64,000 nucleotides of DNA from Lachnospiraceae bacterium UBA7202 (GTDB lineage: Bacteria > Bacillota > Clostridia > Lachnospirales > Lachnospiraceae), in assembly GCA_002490705.1 (NCBI GenBank), contig DKUO01000032.1, positions 2,174 to 66,173 of the forward strand, in the 5' to 3' direction. Below are positions 8,713-17,430 of the stretch, piece after piece. Under the pieces are notes generated by a model that was given only the letters and a program-made list of their open reading frames with translations, was not told the origin of the DNA and ran no database searches. Position 1 is the stretch's first letter, and each line of letters begins with the position of its first letter. The translations under genes were made by a program, and so were the position numbers.

Positions 8713-8821
8713 CAGAACTATATATGTTTAAATCTTTACAATCTTTTCTGTAATATTTCCCTATCACTGTCATTCACTCCAAACGGATTCATCGCCTGCA
8801 CTACCCTGCTTCATTACTAAT

Positions 8822-9632
8822 TCATAACTTCTTCATAAGCATAGCTTTATCCGCATCCGATACTTTCATAGCCGCCATAGCTTGTTCCGCAGACCATTTC
8901 ATAGATTCCATCAAATTTCTCACATTTTCAAGTAGATTATTTAACCTTGCACTTTCTGCTCTTCTATCCCCATATTTCTCAACCGCTTCACACATCTTCC
9001 CTCGCCCTCCTTCTTCCTTAAAATGCCTTATCCCTTTAGCCAGTTCCGGATAATACATATCCTTCGCTTCCTTACAGCCAAAGTCATGCATCAGTCTCCC
9101 GACCGTATCATCTCCCTTATAATTTCCATTCACATATACAATATGAGAACCATCATCAAACGACTCGTCAATTTCTTCAAAATGCCGATTGATCGTATAG
9201 ATCGGTATCCCATGTCCAAAGATATCCGTCTGGGTAATAAACACCATATACGAATCCTGAAGCTCCGAAAAATCCTGCCCTGCTTTCAGCATCCGGGAAT
9301 CCATCATGCTGCTGTTAAATCTGGCCCGACGTATATGCGCTCCTTCTGGTTTCTTCTGCACCTCCACATTATAGTGCTTTCCCGTGCGGTCTTTTGCCAG
9401 AATGTCTAAGCGGATATCCCGCCCGCCAACTACAGGACTCTGCAATTCTCTCTGCCCCACAACGCTTATAACTTGAATATCGTCCTGTTTCAGTATAATC
9501 CTTAACAAAAGCTCTGTCGCTTCTATATTGCCATCAAACACCATAGACATCAGATCATCGTCGAACAAACTTCATACCATCGACAATCTGCTCTACCGTT
9601 CTGCTATCCTGCCGTATTTCTTCCTCAGTCAT
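8822..9632 (-). pseudogene. Rpn-family nuclease, frameshifted copy
   Basis: The original start is at 9632 (MTEEEIRQDSRTVEQ...), parallel to the intact gene at 2690-3523. Near 9569-9571 one extra base turns ATGCGTTTATTCG into ATGAAGTTTGTTCG, and the frame stops a few codons later. From 9568 the rest is open and closely matches the intact copy, with the nuclease residues RLDILAK and NVEVQ kept. A TTG at 9568 could give an N-terminally shortened protein of 248 residues that still holds the nuclease core, so residual function is possible. The tail lacks the AKEY repeats of the intact copy. Confidence 0.8.
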
Positions 9633-9647
9633 TAATCCACCGCCTTT

Positions 9648-9815
9648 TGACTGCACTTTTCTTTTGCCATTCCATTATTAAGTTACTATTATTATATCCT
9701 ATCGTGCAAAGACTCTCAATCCGATTTTTCTGAAAACATAAATAAAACACTCAAATCAATTATGCCTCAAACATCCTTCCACCATCCATCCCGTACACCA
9801 TCTACTACACCAATT
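9648..9815. repeat. Upstream repeat of the Rpn locus, copy C, with promoter
   Basis: Matches copies A and B over the promoter block. On the minus strand TTGAGA (9719-9714), 17 bases, TATAAT (9696-9691). It also keeps the two 'tacacca' motifs near 9795-9811, but it ends before the ATGACGATTTTTGATG block present in A and B. Confidence 0.75.
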
Positions 9816-9836
9816 TTCTTTTTTGTTGTAGAGAGA

Positions 9837-9886
9837 TTGACAAAAACGTTGCTGCCATTTAATATATAATCATTGTTATATAACAA
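9837..9886 (+). promoter_or_regulatory. Promoter and palindromic operator of the TetR-CPBP operon
   Basis: TTGACA (9837-9842), 17 bases, TAATAT (9860-9865), then a perfect 14-base palindrome TTGTTATATAACAA (9873-9886) at the expected transcript start. This is the usual place for a TetR-family repressor to bind its own promoter. Confidence 0.7.
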
Positions 9887-9910
9887 AAATAATTAAACAG
9901 GAGAAAAACT

Positions 9911-10477
9911 ATGCCGCCAAAGCCCAAAATCACAAGAGATATGGTTATTGCCGCTGCATTTGAGGTTGCCCGCAAAACGGGTGCAGAAAATATCAATGCA
10001 AGGACAGTGGCAAAAAGGCTGAATTGTTCCACACAACCCGTTATGTACCATTTTGCAACGATTGAAGAGTTAAAAAAGGCTGTTTATGATAAAACAGACG
10101 AATATCATTCGCAATATCTGATGCACATTTCAGAAATACAAGAAGATGTGATGCTTGGAATCGGGTTGAATTATATCCATTTTGCAATTGAAGAACCTAA
10201 TTTGTTCCGCTTTCTGTTTCAATCGGGTTTTGTCGCTGAAAATAGTATACTTGAAATGATTGATTCCCCGGAACTTGTACCTATTCTTTCTGCAATGCAG
10301 GAAGAAATGGGGATGAATATAGAACAAACAAAAGAAGTTTTTATAACACTTGCGATGTTCGTTCATGGATATGCCAGTATCATTGCCAACAACTCATTAG
10401 AGTATGATGAAAAACTTATAACGACGCATTTGAAGCGGGTATACAAAGGTGCAGTATTAGCAATACAGGAGGTATAA
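9911..10477 (+). CDS. TetR/AcrR-family transcriptional regulator
   Basis: A 188-residue protein. The N-terminal helix-turn-helix is clear: TRDMVIAAAFEVARKTG, then NINARTVAKRLNCSTQPVMYHF (about residues 9-50). The C-terminal helical domain (60-188) would bind an inducer and dimerise. AGGAG lies 7 bases before the ATG. The gene is followed after 40 bases by a CPBP protease gene on the same strand. The palindrome 25 bases before the start suggests self-repression. The inducer is unknown. Confidence 0.9.
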   Translation: MPPKPKITRDMVIAAAFEVARKTGAENINARTVAKRLNCSTQPVMYHFATIEELKKAVYDKTDEYHSQYLMHISEIQEDVMLGIGLNYIHFAIEEPNLFRFLFQSGFVAENSILEMIDSPELVPILSAMQEEMGMNIEQTKEVFITLAMFVHGYASIIANNSLEYDEKLITTHLKRVYKGAVLAIQEV

Positions 10478-10517
10478 ATACATATAAAAAATTTGCATTT
10501 AAAAAGGAGATAACAGC

Positions 10518-11186
10518 ATGAGTAATTCCACTAAAACAGATAAGAACACTGTTCTCACAGTCATTGGTCTTATCGCAATGATTTTATTAACGATAACAAA
10601 AATAATACCGTCATCACAGATAGCCGGATACGCTGTGTTTGTAGGTATAGCATTCTTTTTCATCGAAGAAGCTTTTACAAAAACACGGGGCGCTGATTCG
10701 GGACTTCGTTTCAAGACAGTTCCTGCGGATATTAAGAAACCAGGTGTGCTTCTTTGGACGTTGCTGCCGATTGTGAGCGCCATTGCAACACTGATTGTGG
10801 GAAATCTGATTTTCAGCGGAGCTTTTGTCTCCCATGTGGTGGGACGAACAAGTTCCATGCTGTCCTTCAATAAAATACCGTTGCTAATCGGTCAGATAAT
10901 CATTGCGGCACTGGGCGAAGAAATTGCGTTTCGCGGTTTCTTTGTTGGTAAAGCCATGAAAATATTTCCGTTCTGGCTCTGCGCGGTGGTTTCGTCCATT
11001 GTTTTTGCCGCAGGACACATTGCGGCAGGAGATGTTAGTCTTGTGGTTTATGATGTGGCTACCATCTTCATCGACAGTATGATCTATACGATTGTCTATC
11101 GTAAATCCGGCAACTGCCTGATTAGCACTATTTCTCACATTTGCGGCAATGGAGCCGCTATTGTTGCTGCTTTTAACTTTTTTTAG
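10518..11186 (+). CDS. CPBP-family intramembrane metalloprotease (Abi/CAAX-like)
   Basis: A 222-residue protein with about six to eight hydrophobic segments. The three CPBP motifs are present: EEIAFRG (Glu134-Glu135, Arg139), the FAAGH motif with His167, and a distal ISHICGN with His near residue 207. These residues form the glutamate-type protease site in the membrane. Relatives process prenylated proteins, control anti-sigma factors or give bacteriocin self-immunity. AAAGGAG precedes the ATG. Co-transcription with the TetR gene suggests an inducible response, perhaps to a peptide or membrane-active compound (inference). Confidence 0.9.
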   Translation: MSNSTKTDKNTVLTVIGLIAMILLTITKIIPSSQIAGYAVFVGIAFFFIEEAFTKTRGADSGLRFKTVPADIKKPGVLLWTLLPIVSAIATLIVGNLIFSGAFVSHVVGRTSSMLSFNKIPLLIGQIIIAALGEEIAFRGFFVGKAMKIFPFWLCAVVSSIVFAAGHIAAGDVSLVVYDVATIFIDSMIYTIVYRKSGNCLISTISHICGNGAAIVAAFNFF

Positions 11187-11340
11187 GTTTGTAACTGTGT
11201 GGTGTCGTCTTGCATACCTTTCTGATTTAAGTAAGGAACTGTTATATGATGCCGCTGGAAGCCATGTCGCGCCACTCTCTTCCACAGCGCTTACGACTTG
11301 GGTATCGAATTTATATAAGACAATATTTTAACCTCTTTAC

Positions 11341-11378
11341 AAAAAAAGCCGCACGACAGCACCCGGCCATCATGCGGC
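11341..11378 (-). terminator. Terminator of the oligosaccharide ABC operon
   Basis: On the minus strand GCCGCA and TGCGGC close a long loop and are followed by seven T. It lies about 40 bases after the stop of the last permease gene. Confidence 0.7.
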
Positions 11379-11419
11379 ATCTCCCTCCCACAGCAATATG
11401 ATATATCTCAATGATTTCC

Positions 11420-12265
11420 CTACCCCTTTACACCGCCAAGCGTCACGCCGGCAATAATATATTTCGAAAGGAACAGATAGATCAAAATGATCGGTACAAT
11501 TGCCACCAGAATCATCATATAGATCTTACCCATATCGCGGTTCATATAATCCGCGCCACGAAGAAGGGCGATCAGTATCGGCACTGTCATCTTCTCTTTT
11601 GACTGTATCACCAGAGCCGGAACAAAGTAATTGTTCCAGGAACCGACAAACGTAAAAATTGCCTGTACGGCCATCGCCGGTTTCATAATCGGAAGGACAA
11701 TCTGATTAAACGTCCGAAACTCCTGCGAACCGTCAATCCTTGCCGCTTCTACCAGAGAAAGCGGAAGCGATGATTCCAGATAGCTGTACATAAAGTAAAA
11801 TACAGCCGGTGAAGCAATGGAGGGAATAATCAGAGGAAGAAGGGAATCATACATACCCATCTTTGTGATCAGGCGCAGGAACCCCATCGCCGTAACCTGA
11901 GTCGGCATGACAAGGATCGCCATGATAAAGGTAAACGCAAACTTCTTCAGCTTAAAATCATAGGCATACAGTCCATAGGCCGTCAATGCGGAGAAGTAAA
12001 TGCAGATTGCCGCCGAGCATCCGGAAACAATCAGGCTGTTTACAATACCTCGTATCATCGGGAATTCTCCGTTGTTGGCAACATTATTAAAATTCTCTAG
12101 AAAGCTGCTTCCCGGCAGCGCATGAAATCCTCTTTGCAGCTCCGCATGGGAATGGGTCGCATTGATAATCAGTATGTAAAAGAAAAACAGGCACAAAAAA
12201 GACAGAAAGATCAACAGCACATATGCAAATACAGTGCGAAACGAGTTATATCCTTTTGTTTTCAT
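11420..12265 (-). CDS. Carbohydrate ABC transporter permease, MalG type
   Basis: A 281-residue inner-membrane protein with six predicted membrane segments. The cytoplasmic EAA loop, which docks the ATPase, reads EAARIDGSQEFRTFNQIVLP (about residues 190-210). Start MKTKGY at 12265 has GGAG about 8 bases upstream; a longer frame to 12328 overlaps the previous gene and is unlikely. The gap to the upstream MalF-type gene is 4 bases, so they are translated together. It forms the channel with that gene and works with the lipoprotein at 13288-14748. No ATPase gene is present nearby, as is common for CUT1 systems served by a shared MsmX/MsmK protein. Confidence 0.93.
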   Translation of the reverse strand: MKTKGYNSFRTVFAYVLLIFLSFLCLFFFYILIINATHSHAELQRGFHALPGSSFLENFNNVANNGEFPMIRGIVNSLIVSGCSAAICIYFSALTAYGLYAYDFKLKKFAFTFIMAILVMPTQVTAMGFLRLITKMGMYDSLLPLIIPSIASPAVFYFMYSYLESSLPLSLVEAARIDGSQEFRTFNQIVLPIMKPAMAVQAIFTFVGSWNNYFVPALVIQSKEKMTVPILIALLRGADYMNRDMGKIYMMILVAIVPIILIYLFLSKYIIAGVTLGGVKG

Positions 12266-12269
12266 TATC

Positions 12270-13226
12270 TTATCTCCTTCCCCTCTTATTCTTTCTGGCT
12301 GCCGCTTTGGATCCGTCTGGATCATCATCGTTTGTAATCCGATAAACGATAAAGCACAGGATGCCGCTCACAATAAACAAGTATACTGACAACGCGCCTG
12401 CCATACCGTAGTTCTTGCTTCTCAAATGGCTGTTAAGGAACATGATCAGCGTCATGGACGTACGGTCGGGATTTCCCTGCCCGTTCGTTAGAATCTGAGG
12501 CACATCAAACATCTGAAGGCCGCCGATAATGGATGTAATCAATGTATAAGCGAGAATCGGACGAATCAGCGGAAGGGTGATGCGGAAAAATCTCTGCACG
12601 CTGTTGCAGCCGTCTATTTCCGACGCCTCAAAAATATCCGGGCTGATACCCATGATTGCGGCCATCAGCATAATGGTCGTATTACCAAACCACATCAGGA
12701 AATTCATAATGCCGACTAAGGACCTTACTCCCAATGCGGTGCGCATAAAATCGATGGCCTCACCTATGATCCCAAGCGACATCAAGATGGAATTGACCGG
12801 GCCCTTGGTTGAAAACAAGGTAAAAAACAGCATGGCAAATGCGGATGCCATGATCAGATTAGGCAGATAAATAACTACCTTAAAAAATTGCTGGCAGCGA
12901 ATCTTCATCCGCACATCCACAAACCAGGAAGCAAGCGTCAGCGCTATCACGATCTGCGGTATAAAGCCGATCAGCCACAGAATCAGGGTATTTCCCGCAT
13001 ATTTTAGCATATCGGATTGAATCAGGCTTGCGTAATTCTTCATCCCGATAAAATTAGGGCCGATTTCCTTGATCCCTGACCGAAAATATTCATAAAAACT
13101 GTATCGAATGGTATCTACCAATGGGATAAGGGAAAAAATAAAAAAGCTGGCAAAAAAAGGAAGAATGAAAATATATCCCCATTTTGCGTAACTGACTAAT
13201 TTTCGTTTTTTCTGCACGAACAGCAC
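12270..13226 (-). CDS. Carbohydrate ABC transporter permease, MalF/UgpA type
   Basis: A 318-residue protein with six membrane segments starting at about residue 17 (GYIFILPFFASFFIFSLIP). The EAA loop reads EASEIDGCNSVQRFFRITLP (about residues 215-235). It pairs with the MalG-type gene downstream. The tail is basic (KAAARKNKRGRR). Between this gene and the binding-protein gene lies a strong 12-bp hairpin without a T tract (13243-13271), likely to lower expression of the permeases relative to the binding protein. Confidence 0.93.
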   Translation of the reverse strand: MLFVQKKRKLVSYAKWGYIFILPFFASFFIFSLIPLVDTIRYSFYEYFRSGIKEIGPNFIGMKNYASLIQSDMLKYAGNTLILWLIGFIPQIVIALTLASWFVDVRMKIRCQQFFKVVIYLPNLIMASAFAMLFFTLFSTKGPVNSILMSLGIIGEAIDFMRTALGVRSLVGIMNFLMWFGNTTIMLMAAIMGISPDIFEASEIDGCNSVQRFFRITLPLIRPILAYTLITSIIGGLQMFDVPQILTNGQGNPDRTSMTLIMFLNSHLRSKNYGMAGALSVYLFIVSGILCFIVYRITNDDDPDGSKAAARKNKRGRR

Positions 13227-13242
13227 CCCTTTCCTAAATTGA

Positions 13243-13271
13243 GAATGCGGTGTAACTACTACACCGCATTC
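13243..13271 (-). other. Intercistronic hairpin between binding protein and permease genes
   Basis: GAATGCGGTGTA and TACACCGCATTC form a perfect 12-bp stem with a 5-base loop. No T tract follows on either strand, so it is more likely an mRNA-stabilising or partial-termination structure than a full terminator. Confidence 0.65.
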
Positions 13272-13287
13272 TTAATCGTCTCAAAAA

Positions 13288-14748
13288 TTACGGCCACTGA
13301 ATTTCCGTGATCTCCGGATAACGCTCTTTGATAGCTGTCTCAAAGTTTGCCTTTGCTGTGTCGAAATCAATCTGCCCCTTTAAGTAATCGCCAAACGCAT
13401 TCTGGATCAGCTCTACACAACCCTGATCATAGGAGGATAGCGGAGCCATCTTGATTGACGCTAAGCTGTCAGCAAAATAGCCATAAGGATTCTGGTTAAG
13501 GAAATCTGACTTGAACTCGTCGCTAGATGCTGCTGCATCCATAACGGACTGCGCGTTTGTGAACTCTGTATACTCTTTCGCAACCTTGGTCAGATTGTCC
13601 TTGTCGCCGGTCAGCGCCATGATGATATCCTTTACATGTCCCGGATTATCCGTGCCGGTTGCCGCAAGAAGATAAGTTCCGCCCCAGTTATAGGAAAGGG
13701 GAGCGTTTGTAACTGCCCATCCGCCTGCTTCGCCGTCCCAGTTGGGTTTTACCTGTGTGTCAATTCCCCATGCCGGGAAAAGATAAGCGAATACCTTTGC
13801 GCTGGAGCTCATCGCCGTAAACCACTCTGCGTTCCACTGTCCCGATACGGTGGGATCAAAATAGCCTGCATCCATCCACTCCTTGGAATCCGTAACCCAG
13901 TCAAGAATCTTCTGGTCAACCTTGATCGTTGTGGAACCGCTCTCAACCCAGGGACTTGCAATGTTGTTGCCGTAGGTACGGAAGGTATCAGCGTAGCAGG
14001 AGAATGTATAGTAACCCTTTGCTTTGAGCTCTTCCGCCGTTGTCTTCATGGTAGCCCAGTCCGCGGTCTTCTTGCCGATCTCTACAGGATCATCCGTACC
14101 CCATACATCCTTCGCGATATCGCGGCGGTATACTAAAACGCCGGGGCAGGCCTGCCATGTGGAAGCTCTCTGGACGCCGTTCTGGTCAGAGGCAACCGTC
14201 TTGGTAAACGCATACTGATCCGCCAGATCGGTATCCGGGTTAATGCCAAGATCGGAGAGCGGCATCGCCGCATCCACATCAGCATCCGTATACTTTACAA
14301 TGTAATCGATCTCGGCAGCGAAAAGGTCAACCTTATCATCGTCAGCCGCACTTGCCTGATTCATAAGCGCTTCGTCAAGCTTATCCTGATATACGCCATC
14401 CTGGTTAGGATTGATGATCCAGTGGATTTCCGTGCCGTCGTTTAAGGTAGACACCGTGCCGTCTTCGGATGTGTTTTCAATTGCCGAATAAACCGCCGTG
14501 ATACGTGTACGCAGCTCGTCATTGAAGCTGTAGATGTTGATGACCTTGCCGGCATCCGCCTGTGCGTCAGCTCCGGCTGTGTCACCGGCTGTGTCACCGG
14601 CCGTATCGGCAGCCGCTGTCTCCGTTCCTGTCTCTGCGCTCCCTCCGTTATCAGCCGGAGCCGAGCTGGAACCGCCCGATCCGCATCCTGCCAGAGTACC
14701 TGTCAGCATAGCAGAGGCAAGCACTACACTCAGTAATTTCTTCTTCAT
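13288..14748 (-). CDS. ABC transporter extracellular sugar-binding lipoprotein
   Basis: A 486-residue secreted lipoprotein. The signal peptide MKKKLLSVVLASAML ends in a lipobox LAGC with Cys22, and a Ser/Gly/Ala/Thr/Asp-rich linker follows (to about residue 65). The mature part resembles family 1 solute-binding proteins for oligosaccharides (Trp-rich, for example SGQWNAEWFTAM, GWAVTNAPLSYNWGG). AGGAGG lies 10 bases before the ATG at 14748; the upstream in-frame start (14769) would add residues before the signal peptide. The GH94 phosphorylases on both sides suggest that it binds a beta-glucan oligosaccharide, perhaps a cello-oligosaccharide (inference from context). Confidence 0.92.
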   Translation of the reverse strand: MKKKLLSVVLASAMLTGTLAGCGSGGSSSAPADNGGSAETGTETAAADTAGDTAGDTAGADAQADAGKVINIYSFNDELRTRITAVYSAIENTSEDGTVSTLNDGTEIHWIINPNQDGVYQDKLDEALMNQASAADDDKVDLFAAEIDYIVKYTDADVDAAMPLSDLGINPDTDLADQYAFTKTVASDQNGVQRASTWQACPGVLVYRRDIAKDVWGTDDPVEIGKKTADWATMKTTAEELKAKGYYTFSCYADTFRTYGNNIASPWVESGSTTIKVDQKILDWVTDSKEWMDAGYFDPTVSGQWNAEWFTAMSSSAKVFAYLFPAWGIDTQVKPNWDGEAGGWAVTNAPLSYNWGGTYLLAATGTDNPGHVKDIIMALTGDKDNLTKVAKEYTEFTNAQSVMDAAASSDEFKSDFLNQNPYGYFADSLASIKMAPLSSYDQGCVELIQNAFGDYLKGQIDFDTAKANFETAIKERYPEITEIQWP

Positions 14749-14889
14749 AAAATATGTACCTCCTATCAAAATTGTTTCGTTCCGGATAATAGCCTCCGTC
14801 GTTGTCTTACAGCTATACCATATTCTTTTTGTTCCGATTGTTATATTAAAATAATTGTAAAAATATCATATTCATGTCTCAATCTGCAT

Positions 14890-17304
14890 TTACGACATAA
14901 GCAGTTCAATTTCCGACTGTTTTTCCAGCAAATCCGCCGGAATATAGTTTCCCTTCATTTCCTTTCCATTGACGGTAAGCCTCTTACACCCGGACTCGGC
15001 ATGTCCCGGATTTTTGACCACAATATGCAGATGACTTCCCCTGAAATCCTTTTCGATCTCAAAGCGTTCCCATTCCTTCGGAACAGAAGGCGCAATCTCA
15101 AGTCCGTAAAAATCAGGACGCATCCCCAGTATACCTTCCACGCATCCCACCATAACCGTGGACGCAGTTCCCGTCAGCCAGTGCACATGGGACCGCCCGA
15201 AATGCGGACTGGCCTTCCCTTCCGTAAACTGACCATAGCAATAGGGTTCCAGTCTGCGAACCTCAGCCCGGTCATTCTGGGCCGCCGGCGCATTTTCCAT
15301 AAAGTAGGTAAACGCCCTCTCCCCATGACCCCTAAGCGCCTCCGCCAAAATGATCCACCCCTGTGACTGTGAAAAAATACCCGCATTTTCCTTGGTTCCC
15401 GCATTGTAAATCACAGCAAGCGCACCGTCAAAAGCATGTCTGTGATACGGCGGGTCCATTAAAACTGCGCCATATTCCGTGTTGAGCCTCTCGTATACCG
15501 TATTCAATGCCGTATCCGCCTGTTCCTGCGTGGCAAGACCACTGATCACCGCCCAGCTCTGAGGATTTAACCATAGATTTGCCTCATAATCCGTGCGTTT
15601 TCCGATGACCTCACCCTTTTCCGTAAATCCACGGATAAATCTATCCTCGTTCCAACACAAATCCTGTATGATCGCACCGAGTTTTTCCTGTTTCTCATCC
15701 AGATAGCCAATGTAATCCTGATCTTCCTTATACGCCGCAAACTTCTTCATAATTGACATAGCCAGATAGAATTGTAGCGCCACGAAGGAAGACTCTCCGC
15801 CTTTGCCGAGTCTCAGGCAGTCATTCCAATCCGCGTACAGTCCGGCAGGCATCCCGTGGGGCCCCAGATGATTCACGGAAAAATCGATGGCCCGCTTCAG
15901 ATGTTCATATACCGTGCCCTCATCCCTGTTCGCAAAAGGGATCACCTCATCAATAAAAGAAAGATCTCCCGTCTCGGAAATATACTTATAAACAGTGGGG
16001 AACAGCCACAGTGCATCATCCGCGCGGTAGGCCGGATGTCCCGTTTCCTGCACATAGGACATATCATCCGGCGTATCCTCATGTCCAGCGTTGTGCGTAA
16101 ACTTGACAAGTGGCAGGCCGCCGCCGTTATCCACCTGTGCGGAAAGCATAAAGCGAATCTTCTCCACTGCCATTTCCGGCGCCAAATGAATCACTCCCTG
16201 AATATCCTGCACGGTATCCCGGTATCCATACCCGTTGCGGAGACCGCAGTAGGTAAAGGAAGCCGCCCGCGACCAAATAAAAGTCATAAAACAATTGTAG
16301 GCATTCCATGTATTGATCATGGTATTGAATTCCGGACTGGGGGTTTTTACCTGAAAATGAGAAAGCTTAGAGTGCCAATAGGTAACCAGTTCCTCCCATT
16401 CCTTCCGGCAGGTTTCCCCGGGATTTTGATAAGCATTTACAATTTCTTCCGCCTCCGCATCTTCCTTCATGCCCAGAATAAACGCGATCTGTTTTGTTTC
16501 TCCCGGCGCCAGCAATATCCGGGCCGCCAGAGCGCCGCATCCGTTTTCATTGTAATTAACCTCTCCGCCAAGATCCCCGTTTGCCACGCCGTCCGGATTG
16601 CCATACCCATGGTATCTTCCCAGAAACGTTTCTCTGTCACCACAGTATGAGGAGGGTCTGACCCCTGCCAAACCAAAAAAGCGTTCTATCACAATTTTAT
16701 TATCTACCGCTTTTCCCTTCTCCAAAGTGTCCAGATTTCCATGAATCCTCTGCCGAATCCGATTCCCCCTAAAAGCGGTGCTTGTGACAAACTGCGAATA
16801 TTGCAGATTTACCTGATCATGCTCGTAGTTATTGACATTTGTAAATTCTGCATATCCCGTAATCGTCAGGCTTCTTGCCTCTCCAGAAAGATTCGTCAGT
16901 TTCAGGTTCCAAACCTCGTAAGATTTATCAAGCGGAACATAATATAACACTTCCGAATGAATATCACTGTAATCTGCAATCATTCTGGTATATGCCGTTC
17001 CGTGACGGCATTCGCTTTTATATTCTTTCAAGTCCTTTCCCACCGGCTGCCACGAAGCGGACCAATAGTCTTTACTTTCATTATCACGGATATAAATGTA
17101 ACGTCCCGGCTGATCGAAATGATTAAAGATGTAGCGCAAAATTCTTCCATTCGCGCCTGATTTTGCAAAGCTGTATCCTCCGGCATTGTTGGAAATAACA
17201 GCGCCATACTCCGGGGAGCCCAGATAATTCGCCCACGGCGCCGGCGTATCCGGCCTCTCAATCACATATTCCCGTTTTTCATCATCAAAGTAGCCAAATT
17301 TCAT
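14890..17304 (-). CDS. GH94 glycoside phosphorylase, cellobiose-phosphorylase-like
   Basis: An 804-residue cytoplasmic enzyme of family GH94. The start MKFGYFDDEKREYVI and the length match cellobiose phosphorylase, which converts cellobiose and phosphate to glucose 1-phosphate and glucose. The catalytic acid motif ADWNDCL lies at residues 491-497. N-terminal beta-sandwich features (NYLGSPEYGAVISNNAGGYS) and the C-terminal HWLTGTASTVMVG block are also typical. GAGGAGG lies 6 bases before the ATG at 17304. The gene is read divergently from the AraC regulator at 17431. Exact specificity (cellobiose, laminaribiose or another beta-glucoside) cannot be fixed without alignment, but cellobiose is the closest pattern. 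Confidence 0.88.
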   Translation of the reverse strand: MKFGYFDDEKREYVIERPDTPAPWANYLGSPEYGAVISNNAGGYSFAKSGANGRILRYIFNHFDQPGRYIYIRDNESKDYWSASWQPVGKDLKEYKSECRHGTAYTRMIADYSDIHSEVLYYVPLDKSYEVWNLKLTNLSGEARSLTITGYAEFTNVNNYEHDQVNLQYSQFVTSTAFRGNRIRQRIHGNLDTLEKGKAVDNKIVIERFFGLAGVRPSSYCGDRETFLGRYHGYGNPDGVANGDLGGEVNYNENGCGALAARILLAPGETKQIAFILGMKEDAEAEEIVNAYQNPGETCRKEWEELVTYWHSKLSHFQVKTPSPEFNTMINTWNAYNCFMTFIWSRAASFTYCGLRNGYGYRDTVQDIQGVIHLAPEMAVEKIRFMLSAQVDNGGGLPLVKFTHNAGHEDTPDDMSYVQETGHPAYRADDALWLFPTVYKYISETGDLSFIDEVIPFANRDEGTVYEHLKRAIDFSVNHLGPHGMPAGLYADWNDCLRLGKGGESSFVALQFYLAMSIMKKFAAYKEDQDYIGYLDEKQEKLGAIIQDLCWNEDRFIRGFTEKGEVIGKRTDYEANLWLNPQSWAVISGLATQEQADTALNTVYERLNTEYGAVLMDPPYHRHAFDGALAVIYNAGTKENAGIFSQSQGWIILAEALRGHGERAFTYFMENAPAAQNDRAEVRRLEPYCYGQFTEGKASPHFGRSHVHWLTGTASTVMVGCVEGILGMRPDFYGLEIAPSVPKEWERFEIEKDFRGSHLHIVVKNPGHAESGCKRLTVNGKEMKGNYIPADLLEKQSEIELLMS

Positions 17305-17350
17305 ACCTAACCTCCTCACTTTTTCTCAAAAGTATAGTCCGGCACCGGAT

Positions 17351-17397
17351 TTTGATATATAAGGTTATATACAAAAATGTCAAAATCATGATATAAT
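17351..17397. promoter_or_regulatory. Divergent promoter region with dyad, GH94 / AraC
   Basis: On the minus strand TTGACA (17383-17378), 16 bases, TATATA (17361-17356) serves the GH94 gene. On the plus strand TATAAT (17392-17397) serves the AraC gene, without a clear -35. A near-perfect inverted repeat, TTTGATATATAA then GG then TTATATACAAA (17351-17375), covers the minus-strand -10 and is a candidate binding site for the AraC regulator. Confidence 0.55.
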
Positions 17398-17430
17398 AGG
17401 CGCAAAAGCAGCCGTATGAAGGAAAAACAG

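Noticed and set aside
2490..9815. CRISPR-like array suspected from the repeated blocks
   Set aside because: The repeats are three long diverged promoter copies thousands of bases apart, not short regular direct repeats with spacers.
14815..15404. Alternative coding on the plus strand opposite the first GH94 gene
   Set aside because: These frames are shadows of a clear 804-residue enzyme on the minus strand.
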